NCBI GenBank assembly: GCA_025201365.1
Contig: JAIXMF010000001.1
Span: forward strand, 558,001-622,000
DNA length: 64,000 nucleotides
Direction: 5' to 3'
DNA from: Syncephalis plumigaleata
Taxonomy: Eukaryota > Zoopagomycota > Zoopagomycetes > Zoopagales > Piptocephalidaceae
Of this stretch, positions 11,896 to 22,228 are shown one piece after another. Below the pieces are notes generated by a model, which worked only from the letters and a program-made list of their open reading frames with translations, was not told the origin of the DNA and did not search any database. The stretch's first letter is position 1; each line of letters opens with the position of its first letter. Both the position numbers and the translations under genes were made by a program.

Positions 11896-14800
11896 TTAAT
11901 TTGATTTTTGTTGTTTGGACCCCCGTTGTCCTTGTCCTTCTTTCTTTGAACGCTTAGAAGGAACGGCACCTCGTTGAAATTGTGTTGGAATACGACTTCC
12001 ATTGCGAAGACTGCGAATAATTTGAATGAAGTTCAGACATGCAGCCATATCCCGATTCCACAAACGATGCTCGAATTCTTTAATTGGCTTGCCGTCTTTA
12101 TCCAGCTCGACCTCCTTGTCCTTCGTGCCCTTCGTACCCTCTTGATCCTTCTCGTCATCCACGTCCATCATATCTTCTTGATTCTTCTTGTCATCCTCGT
12201 CATCTACGTCCATCATATCCTCTTGATTCTTCTTCTTCTCCTTGTCCTTCTTAGCCTTTATATCTTTCATGGCCTCTTTACAATTTCGATGTGTGCATCT
12301 AATAAAATAATTAATTAATATATTGTAATAAATTGCAAAGTGTAATAAATTGTACTTACCTTAAGAGACCATGTCGAATAATTTTATGGCTGTCTTCATG
12401 TTTCTTGGGTCGAGGATTTGTGACCATCTTGAACGTCTCGAGCGTGGGTTTGTTGCACTCGGGACAGCACTTGCTGGTCTTATGCTCATCAATTAGAAAG
12501 ACTTTAAAATGATGTCGTCGTAAAAGTCTTCTAAAGCCAATACCACGTATGGGCTCGTGATATCTGGCGTGAGGAGCGGACCAGTTCCCCATCACAAAAA
12601 CCGCATCCTTCTTGAACTTATCAGTCAGCTCATGAATCAGCTTTTGATCACTCTGTTGCTTGCTGATGTAGGCTGACAGTTTCAACTTCCTAAAGAGAGG
12701 ATGTTGGGTAGGATGGTCGGTGGTGGTATCTCGGTAAAAGGTGGTGAGAACATCTGTGTGCTGTGCTCGACACCTCAGATAGTCCTCATATTCCGGTAGA
12801 GATACAGAGTTGCCCTTGGTTCTTGAGAGAGCCACCTCGGCCTGCTGCACCGCCAGATTCCCCTTCTTGCAGTCCTCGCGAATCTTGCGGTATTTCTTCG
12901 TCCTCCGCGTCTTGTCTTGACATGACTTTGTGTACCGATATTTGCGCTTATCTTTCACTGTCGAGTTTTCGTGTACACAAAATAGCAAATCCCTTCTTCC
13001 TGGGTCCACGGCCACGCATTTGTCTTTGAACTTCTGTTGTGCCGTAACACTTAAGTCGGTGAGATACTTGAAGGGCTTCTCTGTTGGTTTTGCTGCTGGT
13101 GACTTTGTTTCCCCTTCCTCGGTGTCCTCGTCGTCGTTCTCGTCTTCGTCATCATTCTCGTCGTCGTTCTTCTTTTCGTTCTCCTTTTTGATCTTCTTGA
13201 GGACTGTGACACCAACGCCATCGGTGTCAATCGAGCCAGAAAACTCGAGCTCACCTTCCTTTTGAGTATCGAACGGCTTCAACTCGAGCTTCACGGCATC
13301 CTTCCAATGTTCCTCCATATGATCTTTACCCTTATACGCGCATCCTAATATGTTGTGACAAAGAATAACGGTGTCGATATGGACGTAACACGGTGAGAAG
13401 GAACGGCGCAGAGGAAAGCAGTTGAAACCCTTTAAGTCGAGGTCCTTAAACAGGCGCGCAAGTTCAAGGAACGCCTTAAAGTGCTTCACCGGGCGCGCTA
13501 CACAGTCGTAATAACGGCCGTTTTTACCGAATTCATAGCCATCAGGGTAAGCACTTAAAACAGGCTCGAAAATGTTGAATGCCTCAGCAAGCTTAGGCTC
13601 TTTCTTAAATGTCGTTTTACGTACACCTTGCTCGGCTATTGCCACCTTGAATCTCCTTACTTCCTCAGTGATTTCCTTACTGATTTTGTTGCGAAGCTTA
13701 GTTTCGGTTAATTTCTTGTAGAATTGCTTCCTCATATCCTTTACCCGCTCCTTGACCTTGAAGTGCTTGTTGACGGCACGCCGAAGGAACTCGCCAAAGC
13801 GCAGCCTGACGTTGTTGGTGTAAGCAACGTACATCTTCCTTGCCTCATAAGTTGCTGATTGCTGAGCATAGAGTAACACCAGCGGTTGATAGCGAGCAAT
13901 GCGAAGGTAATCATCCAAATGGCTGTAGATGACTGCGCGAAATTCTGCTGTTGTGCCTTTGGTGTGCTGTGTTTCCCGCTGGATTAATGCAAGCCATACT
14001 TCTTTGAAAAAGCCTACACTTACAGTGAGGGAAAGAATTGTTCACGTGTTTCAATTTTTTTTACTTTTCCAATCATTACACAATTAATACACAACATATT
14101 GCTTAGTACTTTTACATGTTAATAAAGCTATTAAACCTCTATCTAATGATATAAAATATGTGCATACTTTATTATAAAATTCTTAAGATATTAGCGTTGA
14201 AAGTCACGTGGTGCACGTGAACAATTTTTTCCATGACGAAAATATTTTCTAATTTCTAACATTAATCAATTTTTATTTAATAAAAACGTGTAATAATGTA
14301 TATAAATGGTTAAATGTAAACAGCTGTGCACTTTAAGGGTAAAAAGAACTATAAAGAGGCTAACTTTATTACATAAAATGATTACATTTGTTCTTTCTAT
14401 TATTCTTCGAATATTTCATTATAAAATGGTACGTCAACTCCCCGCTGATGTGTGTATGGACATGAAAGTGCTGCTGATGAGCGATACACCCGTTGCAGTT
14501 ATTGCGAAAAGATTGGAAGTGTCTAAGGGGGTGATTTCAAAATACTCTCGCAAGTGGTTCCCGAACCGCAAGCGTAATGCAGCTGGTAGACCTGCTATTG
14601 TGTCTGATTGTACCAAGTCAGTCATCCGTAGGAAGGTACTACAGGGGGAACTACTTACCGCTGTGGATGTTCATGAAGAACTAGCGAAGATGGGATACAA
14701 ATTGTCAGTTAAAACAGCAGCAAATGTACTCAAATCAATGAACTTCCAGAGTGCTATAAAAAAGAAGAAGCCATTTTTGTCTGTAAAGCACAGGGCAGCG

Positions 14801-15902
14801 CGACTTGCCTGGGCCAAACGCCACGAGCACTGGACCATTGATGATTGGAAGAGAGTAGTGTTCTCTGACGAGACAAAAATCAATGTTTGGGGCTCAGATG
14901 GCTGTAAATTCTATTGGAGTAGACCTGGTGATGAACTTAAACCTCACCACATTGATTTTACAGTTAAGCATGGCGGTGGAAGCTTGATGATGTGGGGCTG
15001 TATGACTTACGAGGGACCAGGCTATGGATGTCAGATATACGATGGAACTATGAAATCGGAAGACTACATCTATATTCTTGGTTCAACGCTTAAAGAAACC
15101 ATGATATTCTATAATATGGATTGGAAAGAAATGTATTTTCAAGACGATAATGACCCAAAACACCGTTCTAACGCAACAAAAGCGTGGATAAAGGAGATGG
15201 AGATCGGCGTGCTGGAAGACTGGCCTGCACAGAGCCCGGATTTAAACCCAATTGAACACTTGTGGCATCATTTGAAACTCAAACTCGCTGCCTATCCTAC
15301 AAGAGCTAAAGGAGTGCATGAACTCTGGGAAAGATGCGACAAAGAGTGGACTTCTTTCACCAAGGAGGAGTGCCAACGTTATTACAACAGTATGCCAAAA
15401 AGAATTCGCGCTGTCATAGACGCAAAGGGAGGTCCAACGCGATATTAAATTTTTTATAGTGCTTGGAAAAAATTGTTCACGTGCACCACGTGACTTTCAA
15501 CGCTAATATCTTAAGAATTTTATAATAAAGTATGCACATATTTTATATCATTAGATAGAGGTTTAATAGCTTTATTAACATGTAAAAGTACTAAGCAATA
15601 TGTTGTGTATTAATTGTGTAATGATTGGAAAAGTAAAAAAAATTGAAACACGTGAACAATTCTTTCCCTCACTGTATATACTTTTCGAACCTAAAGTTTG
15701 GCTTATCAAGTTCTTTGAGTAGGATATGTTTCGCGAAGGAGTAGGCGTGGAAGGTCGTGGTGTGTACGATGTTTACGAAGTCGCGTAAAACACCACGACG
15801 CTCCTCCTTCCAACCAATGCCGGAGATAGAAGACTTCACAGCCAGAACTCGTTCACTGTTGGCAGAAGTAGACGAGCCATGAGTGCCTGGCCGTGGCATC
15901 AT
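11896..15902 (-). CDS. Fanzor (eukaryotic TnpB-like RNA-guided nuclease), interrupted by a Tc1/mariner insertion
   Basis: Minus-strand coding segments lie at about 15677-15902, 12360-14020 and 11896-12298. The last two are separated by a 61-base GT-AG intron (12299-12359). A Tc1/mariner copy separates the first two, and the frame is the same on both sides of its TA target; counted without the insert the length is about 763 residues. Motifs in order: a basic helical N-terminal half; RuvC-I CVAVDPGRRDLLFCV; a GNWS element; RuvC-II VFLIDEHKTSK; a zinc ribbon (CCPEC, then CTHRNC, whose second half lies in the last exon); and RuvC-III LWNRDMAACLN. The Asp, Glu and Asp expected for catalysis are present. 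Two acidic blocks are inserted, one before RuvC-I and one between the ribbon and RuvC-III. The family is known for guide-RNA-directed DNA cleavage and for spreading with transposons; activity here is inferred and would be lost or reduced by the insertion. Confidence 0.9.
14023..14232. repeat. Left 210-bp terminal inverted repeat of the Tc1/mariner element
   Basis: Identical by eye to the reverse complement of 15465-15674. It holds an outer motif TTGTTCACGTG (near 14039) and an inner copy in opposite orientation, CACGTGAACAA (near 14215). These are candidates for two transposase-binding sites per end. Confidence 0.95.
14426..15448 (+). CDS. Tc1/mariner transposase
   Basis: 340 residues, one exon, starting at the ATG at 14426 (MVRQLPADVCMDMK). 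An open extension upstream to 14306 lacks family similarity. The N-terminal half holds the paired helix-turn-helix DNA-binding region (VAVIAKRLEVSKGVISKYSR, then a GRPA-like linker). The catalytic half shows VFSDETKINVW (first Asp), FQDDNDPKH (second Asp) and SPDLNPIEHLWHHLK (Glu). I count 35 residues between the second Asp and the Glu because of an added residue in EDWP, so this is DD35E by my count rather than the common DD34E. No stop or frame break is present, so it may be functional. Confidence 0.95.
   Translation: MVRQLPADVCMDMKVLLMSDTPVAVIAKRLEVSKGVISKYSRKWFPNRKRNAAGRPAIVSDCTKSVIRRKVLQGELLTAVDVHEELAKMGYKLSVKTAANVLKSMNFQSAIKKKKPFLSVKHRAARLAWAKRHEHWTIDDWKRVVFSDETKINVWGSDGCKFYWSRPGDELKPHHIDFTVKHGGGSLMMWGCMTYEGPGYGCQIYDGTMKSEDYIYILGSTLKETMIFYNMDWKEMYFQDDNDPKHRSNATKAWIKEMEIGVLEDWPAQSPDLNPIEHLWHHLKLKLAAYPTRAKGVHELWERCDKEWTSFTKEECQRYYNSMPKRIRAVIDAKGGPTRY
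15465..15674. repeat. Right 210-bp terminal inverted repeat of the Tc1/mariner element
   Basis: Reverse complement of 14023-14232 with no mismatch that I could find. The inner boundary is at GGAAAAAATTG (15465). It starts 16 bases after the transposase stop codon. Confidence 0.95.
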
Positions 15903-17951
15903 GGATGAAATGGAATAGTATTCAATATAATAGTAGTATGTTAAAACGAGCACAGTTACAATATGAAGGACTAAATAATTTTTTATTTTATTGTAGTATA
16001 GACGCTTCTTTATATACGTGGCGTGTTGGTAGTACTAACTGCGCGGATCTGATGACGTAGGGGTGAAACGCTCGTGCAGACACATACAGGAAGGGTGAAT
16101 CTATTATGGTAAGTAGTATCATTTACAGCGCAACACAGTAAGACTCGTATCATCTAGTGTCATTGTAGCAATGGTATAACGCCGATGATAATTTAGCAAT
16201 CGGTAAGCATTAATAATCTTGTTAACACTTTATTAATGAAAGATTCGTTATTAATAAATGAATAGAGTCTTGTAAGGGATGTTAATATATTCATCTGCAT
16301 TCTACTAATGCCTCCATTAGCAACTTCTCCTTATCTATTTGTTAACACTACTAACTGTTGTTAATGGTCTATCAATTCATTTCCAAGTATCCATCTCATC
16401 GTTGCTTCTCTTTCCCCTTTCCCTTTACTTCGTTACCTACACTATTTCCTCCTCCTTTACTTCGTTACCAATGATAATATATTTCCATTCCTCATTATCG
16501 ACTGATGTATAAATTGTTAATTTTCTTTATTAATCAATAAAATCATTCTTTCTCTCTCTCTCTTTACTATTGCTGTGTTCTTCGTGCTAATCTCTTTTTT
16601 CTTGTCATTCTATAACACGCGTCTTCTTTGTGTCAACTACATTCCACTTGTCAGTAAACAACACACGTCCACTTCCTCTTCTCTATATGCTAAGTATTCC
16701 TTTTCCTTTCTCAGTAATACGCGTCTTCTTCGTGTCATTCACATTCCACTTACTTCCTCTTCCACTTTAGCATACACATTCCCAATAACAGCTATTCTGC
16801 CATACTATCTCTATGACTTTTATTTATCTTTGTTTTCCTCTTGCTCTAACCTATCTACATGCTCACCTGTCGTTATTATTACTATACCAATAAGCCTTGT
16901 TTATTGTTTGTTCTAGTCCTTTGTTTTCTATCACTGCCCTGCTTATTTATCAATGTTTAAGCATTTACTGCTCTCGTTGTAATATGTACCTTTTACTTTA
17001 CCACTCTTTTCCGTCATCTGTTTGTATGCCACCATTACGTCATGCTTTTATTTGTATTTTCATTTGTTTACTGCCATCTACATACTCTATCTACCTACAA
17101 GCATATGCTACTTCTTCAAATAAACTGGCATACGTGTTCATGCACCCTTCCTCGCTCATTCCTTGCTTCTTCGTGACAAGTCAGTCATTCTACTAGTTAC
17201 TGCTTGTTTATTACATTGTTTATCATATATTCACTTTGTTCACTCGTTGCTACTCCTATGCAATCAATCGTAAGCATTATCATAATGATTTATCTACCAT
17301 TCTAGTTTATTACTACTTGTAAGTACATGACATGGCAATATTCAACTATACTAGTACACTTGTATCGTATACCTTATAGAATTGATGATGATAGTTATCG
17401 CTATCAATAAATGATCCATTACTAAACATGGATTGTTATTATTATTATACTGTATCAATTGGCATTTCTATGGTGCTAATGGTGTTAACAATTGTGTTAA
17501 TCTATCTATTAATAAACAGCAAATGTTAAAGGATAAATGCGCAAAATGGATGGAAAAACACTGTATGGCTACGAAATATTGCATTCGTGTATAGGTCCTT
17601 ACTTCAGTATGCTTTGTCATTGATCATAGAGTCAGTGCATCCTTGCCAAAAGCAAAGATAGACTAGCTGGAGCGACAACCAATATAGCTATATTTATGCT
17701 AAATAATCGCTTTGTGTGTCTTTATAATCGTATCTTTGTCATGCCATGTCTACAAATAGAAAACAAGTATTTCTACCTGCCATTCTGCTTGTTACAATAG
17801 CCGTAATGATTGTTTGATGCACCCATGCTTGTTATTCAACAATCGTGTACATGTCGTCTTTGTTTCCAGTATTTGCGAATTAGCCATGGCATACACTTAA
17901 CAATCTTATAAAGCGAATTATGTATCAGCGACAATTACTCGGATAGCCTTC
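15903..17951. other. Intergenic, about 2 kb, between the Fanzor gene and paralog 2
   Basis: Pyrimidine-rich on the plus strand between about 16380 and 17200, like other leaders here. Two short, Phe/Ser/Leu-rich frames (from 16575 and 16897) look like composition artefacts. An imperfect direct repeat with the core ACGCGTCTTCTT and following CATTCCACTT occurs near 16617-16650 and 16720-16750. A 10-base inverted match to the far side of the Fanzor gene lies at 16035-16044. No recognised gene. Confidence 0.4.
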
Positions 17952-20109
17952 ATGTTGTCGCTTATTCGCATTCTTTTCTGCATCATCGTATTCTTCTTCT
18001 TCTTATCAAGCATTCATTATTGTCAATTTAGCATGATCATCCAATCTATTCTTCTGTATATCTTAGCATGTCTTTTTTCCTTCTCATTCATTTCAAGAGA
18101 CAGCATTGTTGTCGCTCATTTACTCGTTCGCACCGATACTAGGATTTCACTATCGTTAAATACCCTTGATTATTTCCGATATCCTACACCGTTCTACACC
18201 TATGAAGGTACGGGCATTCGTTGGAGGTGGGACACGAAAAGCGCCGACTGTTCATTGCAATCATTCAATGCATCGGATGCCACATTTCACCCTATGCTAC
18301 GTCGTTCATTCTCTTTCCCCGATGTAGCCATTGTACTCGATATGGATGACGCTCGCAATGCTGGTTGTCACACACTGGCTCAGGTAATTCGGTGAATGAT
18401 GATTTGCTTATTTCATTGCTGACACAATTGACTATACCGTCATTCCGAATTAGATGGGCATCGAGGTCGATGCTCTATCGCGAGAGTTCATTCGAGCCAA
18501 GGTACCGCCCGTTAAACTTATGATTGTCACGGTGACGACTAATGGATCCACACCTTATTGGGGTTCTAATGCCTACGGCTATCAAACATCGAATCCATCA
18601 AGTGTACCGGATGGTCCACCAGTAGTAGCCACAGCTTTGCTTGATCAATCGGCAAGCCAAGTACTTTATCATGCAGCTATACCTGCCTATAGACGCTTTT
18701 ACTTTAAAGCTACTGAAGGTACGATACTGTCATCATCATCATCACCATTACCTGCTAATGGCTATGCTAATACAATTAATATAGAACCTGGTCCATGGAA
18801 TGACATGTTTTTATCGAGCAAGTTTATAGTTGCTCAAAACATTGCTTTCTCATTGGTAATTATTAGGATAAGCTATCCTATTGCTCCATTACTAATCGTT
18901 TACATATACACAATAATCTAGACATTAGTATCACTTTTGTATGTATGCGCTCGAGTTTACCAACAAATCAAACTTAGGGTATTTTCCCGTGATTTATACT
19001 TTATTATTTTCATCATGTTCGTCATTCAATCGGTTGGTAAGTAAACAAAAAAAGCAATTCATGCCTATACTGAATTGCATTCATTAACATTGACAAAATG
19101 GCTTGTCGCTACGATTAGTGCTACTTGTATATTGGAAGACAATAGAGGTATCTTACTGCGGACTCATCATCAAAGAAATGACCGTGTATCTCTCTCGATT
19201 TACTTATAGCGTGGCATTATTGTACTGGTAAGCTATACGGTATATATATTATTAATATAAAATATTAATGTCATTGTTGTTATTTGCATCCCATAGGGCT
19301 ATACAGAGTAAAAATCTGATTGGTCGTATTGCTTCAGTTCTATTTCGTCTCGTGATCGTCCTCGATATCGCTAGTGTTAATGTCATCTTTATACTCAATA
19401 TGTGCTTGATCAATTATGACGAAATGCAACGTATCGAAATGGACAACAATGTTATTTGGCAGAATATAATGCCATCATTACCAATTAGCGGTATGATCAT
19501 CTTTAATGTATTCGGTAAGTGACGATTAAGCAATGCATCATTATATCAAGCCACCAACCGACTAGTATGTTCATCGTCATCATAATAATAATAATAGGCA
19601 TTTGGTTTATGTGGTATGCTTATCAAATGCGTATTTACAAAAATCACTGCACAAATCTGCTCAAGCTGGTCGTATTCATCGAATGGACCTGTCTCGTCTA
19701 CACGGCATGTTCCGTTAGGTTCTTTATGCAATCCTTCACCAATTATGTCTACAATCAGGAGACAATTAACGAGGCTGCCATCATTGAAATTGCCGAGTAT
19801 ACCGCGCTCCTACTACGTACATTCGGATGTCTGGCCACAATGGGATTGACCTGGCCGACATCTCGAGTGAACGATACAACAGGCTCCACGCTAAGCGGTT
19901 CCACAATGGTGGATACTACGTCGATCTTGTCGGAAAGCAACTACAAACGCGACTCTCATCGAGGCTACTCGATCCTTGCACCGCCGCCCAAGGCTCGTCC
20001 AAGCTTAATGGTATCGGAAGTATGGGAATCGAGCACGAGTGATTTGTCCAGTTCAGATAGTTCATCGAATCGTTGCAGTGATCGGACAGTTCTTTCCTAT
20101 GATAACTGA
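17952..20109 (+). CDS. Seven-segment membrane protein with GPWN ectodomain, paralog 2
   Basis: Seven exons (17952-18383, 18454-18718, 18785-18855, 18922-19036, 19119-19227, 19297-19514, 19598-20109) give 573 residues in one frame. A hydrophobic N-terminus is followed by an ectodomain with TLDYFRYPTPFYTYEG, close to the matching TLDYFNYRQPYYSRRG of paralog 1. It shows the same cysteine pattern (DCSLQ, AGCHTLAQ) and the same terminal EEPGPWNDMF. Seven hydrophobic segments and GLTWPTS after the last one are conserved; the cytoplasmic tail is shorter (about 85 residues). It has an intron after LAQ that paralog 1 lacks, and lacks the intron paralog 1 has before its last segment. Function unknown; receptor-like topology. 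Confidence 0.75.
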
Positions 20110-20276
20110 TGCATGTCATTTGAGTATATATCGAAACAAGTAAAACACTAGTATAATAACGATTACTCGCATGGAAATATTACGTTTATTAATCGATTAG
20201 TATAATACAACTACTCTAGTGTTATTAGTCTGTATCTTCGGGCATTAACAGTTAAAATAATTTATTAAGATACTTG

Positions 20277-21902
20277 CTATAACGCGCCATATTCTTGTAT
20301 AATTCGCTTGTTATTCTCCAAGAGATTGCTTATCGTACCCACCATCGCATAGGTTTCTATGTGCATCTCTGGATTTGGAATATCGAGTTCGCGTATCACC
20401 TCTTTCGTATTGATATCAACGAGATACCATGATCGTACGGAACTTTCTTTTGCAGTTATCAAATAGAGATCGCCTATGACATTTATGCCTAGCATTGCAC
20501 CGGGTATTTGTAATATTTGGTCGTCGTTATAGTCCGCATCGGTCCACACGTTCACGGGTAATCCTCCGAGCATTAAATAATTGAAGCCAGCGCGTAACAG
20601 CGGTGCTGGCAAATATCTATCAAATATAGGAATACAGTTTCTTGGAGTACTGCCCTGGCCGCCTGATGCTACACTATGAATTACATGCGAGGAATGGCCA
20701 AACTGGCTGTACAGCTCGATTATCATTTGTGAGTCGCACGATTTATAAACAAGGATCAATGTTGTCGTTTGAATTTCCGGTAACTGGAACCAACCGCTTC
20801 GCAATCGCTTAACGGACTTGTTGTTCGAGAATCGGTATAACGCCCATTCAATACGATCCGTGTCCTCTTTGACTAGCCTTGCCGTATATACTATTGCCGC
20901 TCTCTCTGTTGTTTTGTAAAAGCATACCACGTGCCACACTTCGTTAAGCTCGCCTGGACACATAACCTCATTGTCTATATCGAACATCATTAAGCTGTCT
21001 AGATTCATTAATAATCAGTATTAGTTCTATTAGGCATATATATATATAAAATACTCTTTGCCCTTACTTGTTTGGAAAACTTTCGAACCATTTATTACAT
21101 CTACCGATCTCATCTCCAATAATATCCAATTCCCCTCGACTGCTTTCAACCTTTGCGACCTCGGAATACTAAACATGTTTAGCACGTTGCCGTATTGTCG
21201 GGAGAGTATCGTTATATTGAGGTCGGCATTACTATCGATCGCGCCATGGCATGTAACTATATATTGATCACCCGGAATAAAATAGCAAAGCTCGCCGTTA
21301 TCGCTATCCAAGAATATCATGTTAGACGAAGTGGATAGCGAACTATTCTGCACGATATCGTCAGCTTGTCCGAGATTTGAATGCGCAGATAGCTCTAGGC
21401 CGTAATAATGACGCGATGTAGTGGTGTCGGCATACTGAGTTTGTTGCGTTGCAAGAATAAATATACTATGCTTGCCAGACTCTGTATTGCAAATTGATTC
21501 GCTCTTTTCGAATTCCATATCGATATGCGTGGTGTTGCATCGTCCAAATCGCCAATTATTCTCGGTGCTCACTCGTCGACGATATACGTTGTACCAGTCT
21601 ACCTTCGCTAGTAGATCGGCTCTTTTCTCTGATGTACACGGATTGTTGACATCCGTGCGTATACACCACAATACGAAATCCATTTCTTTAGCGTAATAGG
21701 TTCCCGATAGGAAATCCCTCTGGTATAATTTTTGCCATAATTCTGGGTCATCTCGTATACTGCTTCTTAACGAGCGACAACATACTGATAAACGCACTAA
21801 TTCTCTATAACTAAATAAATTACGAAAGTGACGCTGGTAATCACGTGGAAAGCTATTAAGACAATCCAGTAATTTACAAGATGAGTTGGAATTGCTAAAC
21901 AT
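20277..21902 (-). CDS. F-box protein, tandem paralog A
   Basis: Two exons (21068-21902 and 20277-20998; intron 69 bases) join in frame to 518 residues. The N-terminus carries an F-box: LLDCLNSFPRDY, then LFSYRELVRLSVCCRSLR and DPELWQKLYQRDF. F-box proteins usually link substrates to an SCF ubiquitin ligase through Skp1. The remaining 420 residues hold short beta-rich, Asp/Ser-spaced segments (FIPGDQYIV, AVEGNWILLEM) that could form a propeller-like substrate domain, but no repeat family is recognised. The neighbour at 22229 is a clear paralog in the same orientation with the intron at the same place. Confidence 0.8.
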
Positions 21903-22228
21903 TTGGGCAGCAGTAATAACGGAATAGAATAAAAGTAATAAGGCCGCTTATTTTATTCGTAGCGTGCTGGATAATCCTTGAAAGAGTTCAGATAACAGGT
22001 TCCAATTATCCAAATGTAATGATGAACGTTGTACACGTGCTACCGAGCTACATCCTCTATGCATTGAGAAGCATTCATCAGTTTGTACAGCTTGATGTCT
22101 CAATTGCTATTATAATTGATTTATTCGATTAATCATCCAGTTCATAGAACGTATTAGCATGTCCTATGGTTTAATGATGTATAAACATTACTCTTATTAG
22201 CTAGTATAGTATGATTTATTGATGCTTG
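21903..22228. other. Intergenic between the F-box paralogs
   Basis: About 325 bases of AT-rich DNA, presumably the promoter of paralog A and the 3' end of paralog B. Nothing else seen. Confidence 0.4.

Larger units (their letters stand above)
14021..15676. mobile_element. Tc1/mariner-family DNA transposon, apparently complete
   Basis: The element spans 14023-15674 (1652 bases) and is flanked by TA on each side (14021-14022 and 15675-15676), the standard target duplication for Tc1/mariner. Both ends read CAGTGAGGG inward. The terminal inverted repeats are long (210 bases) and show no difference by eye, and the transposase frame is open. Together these point to a very recent insertion. It lies within the coding sequence of the Fanzor gene, in the opposite orientation to it. 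Confidence 0.96.

Noticed and set aside
12930-13265. Ser/Phe-rich plus-strand frame opposite the Fanzor acidic block
   Set aside because: Antisense of an Asp/Glu-rich stretch; no support of its own.
11896-13918. The nuclease as a recent bacterial TnpB transfer or contamination
   Set aside because: It has an internal intron, long eukaryote-like acidic inserts and base composition like its surroundings; a resident Fanzor gene fits better.
16575-17196. Two Phe/Ser/Leu-rich hydrophobic frames as small membrane proteins
   Set aside because: They lie in a pyrimidine-rich leader and have biased composition, no start context and no counterpart at the other paralogs.
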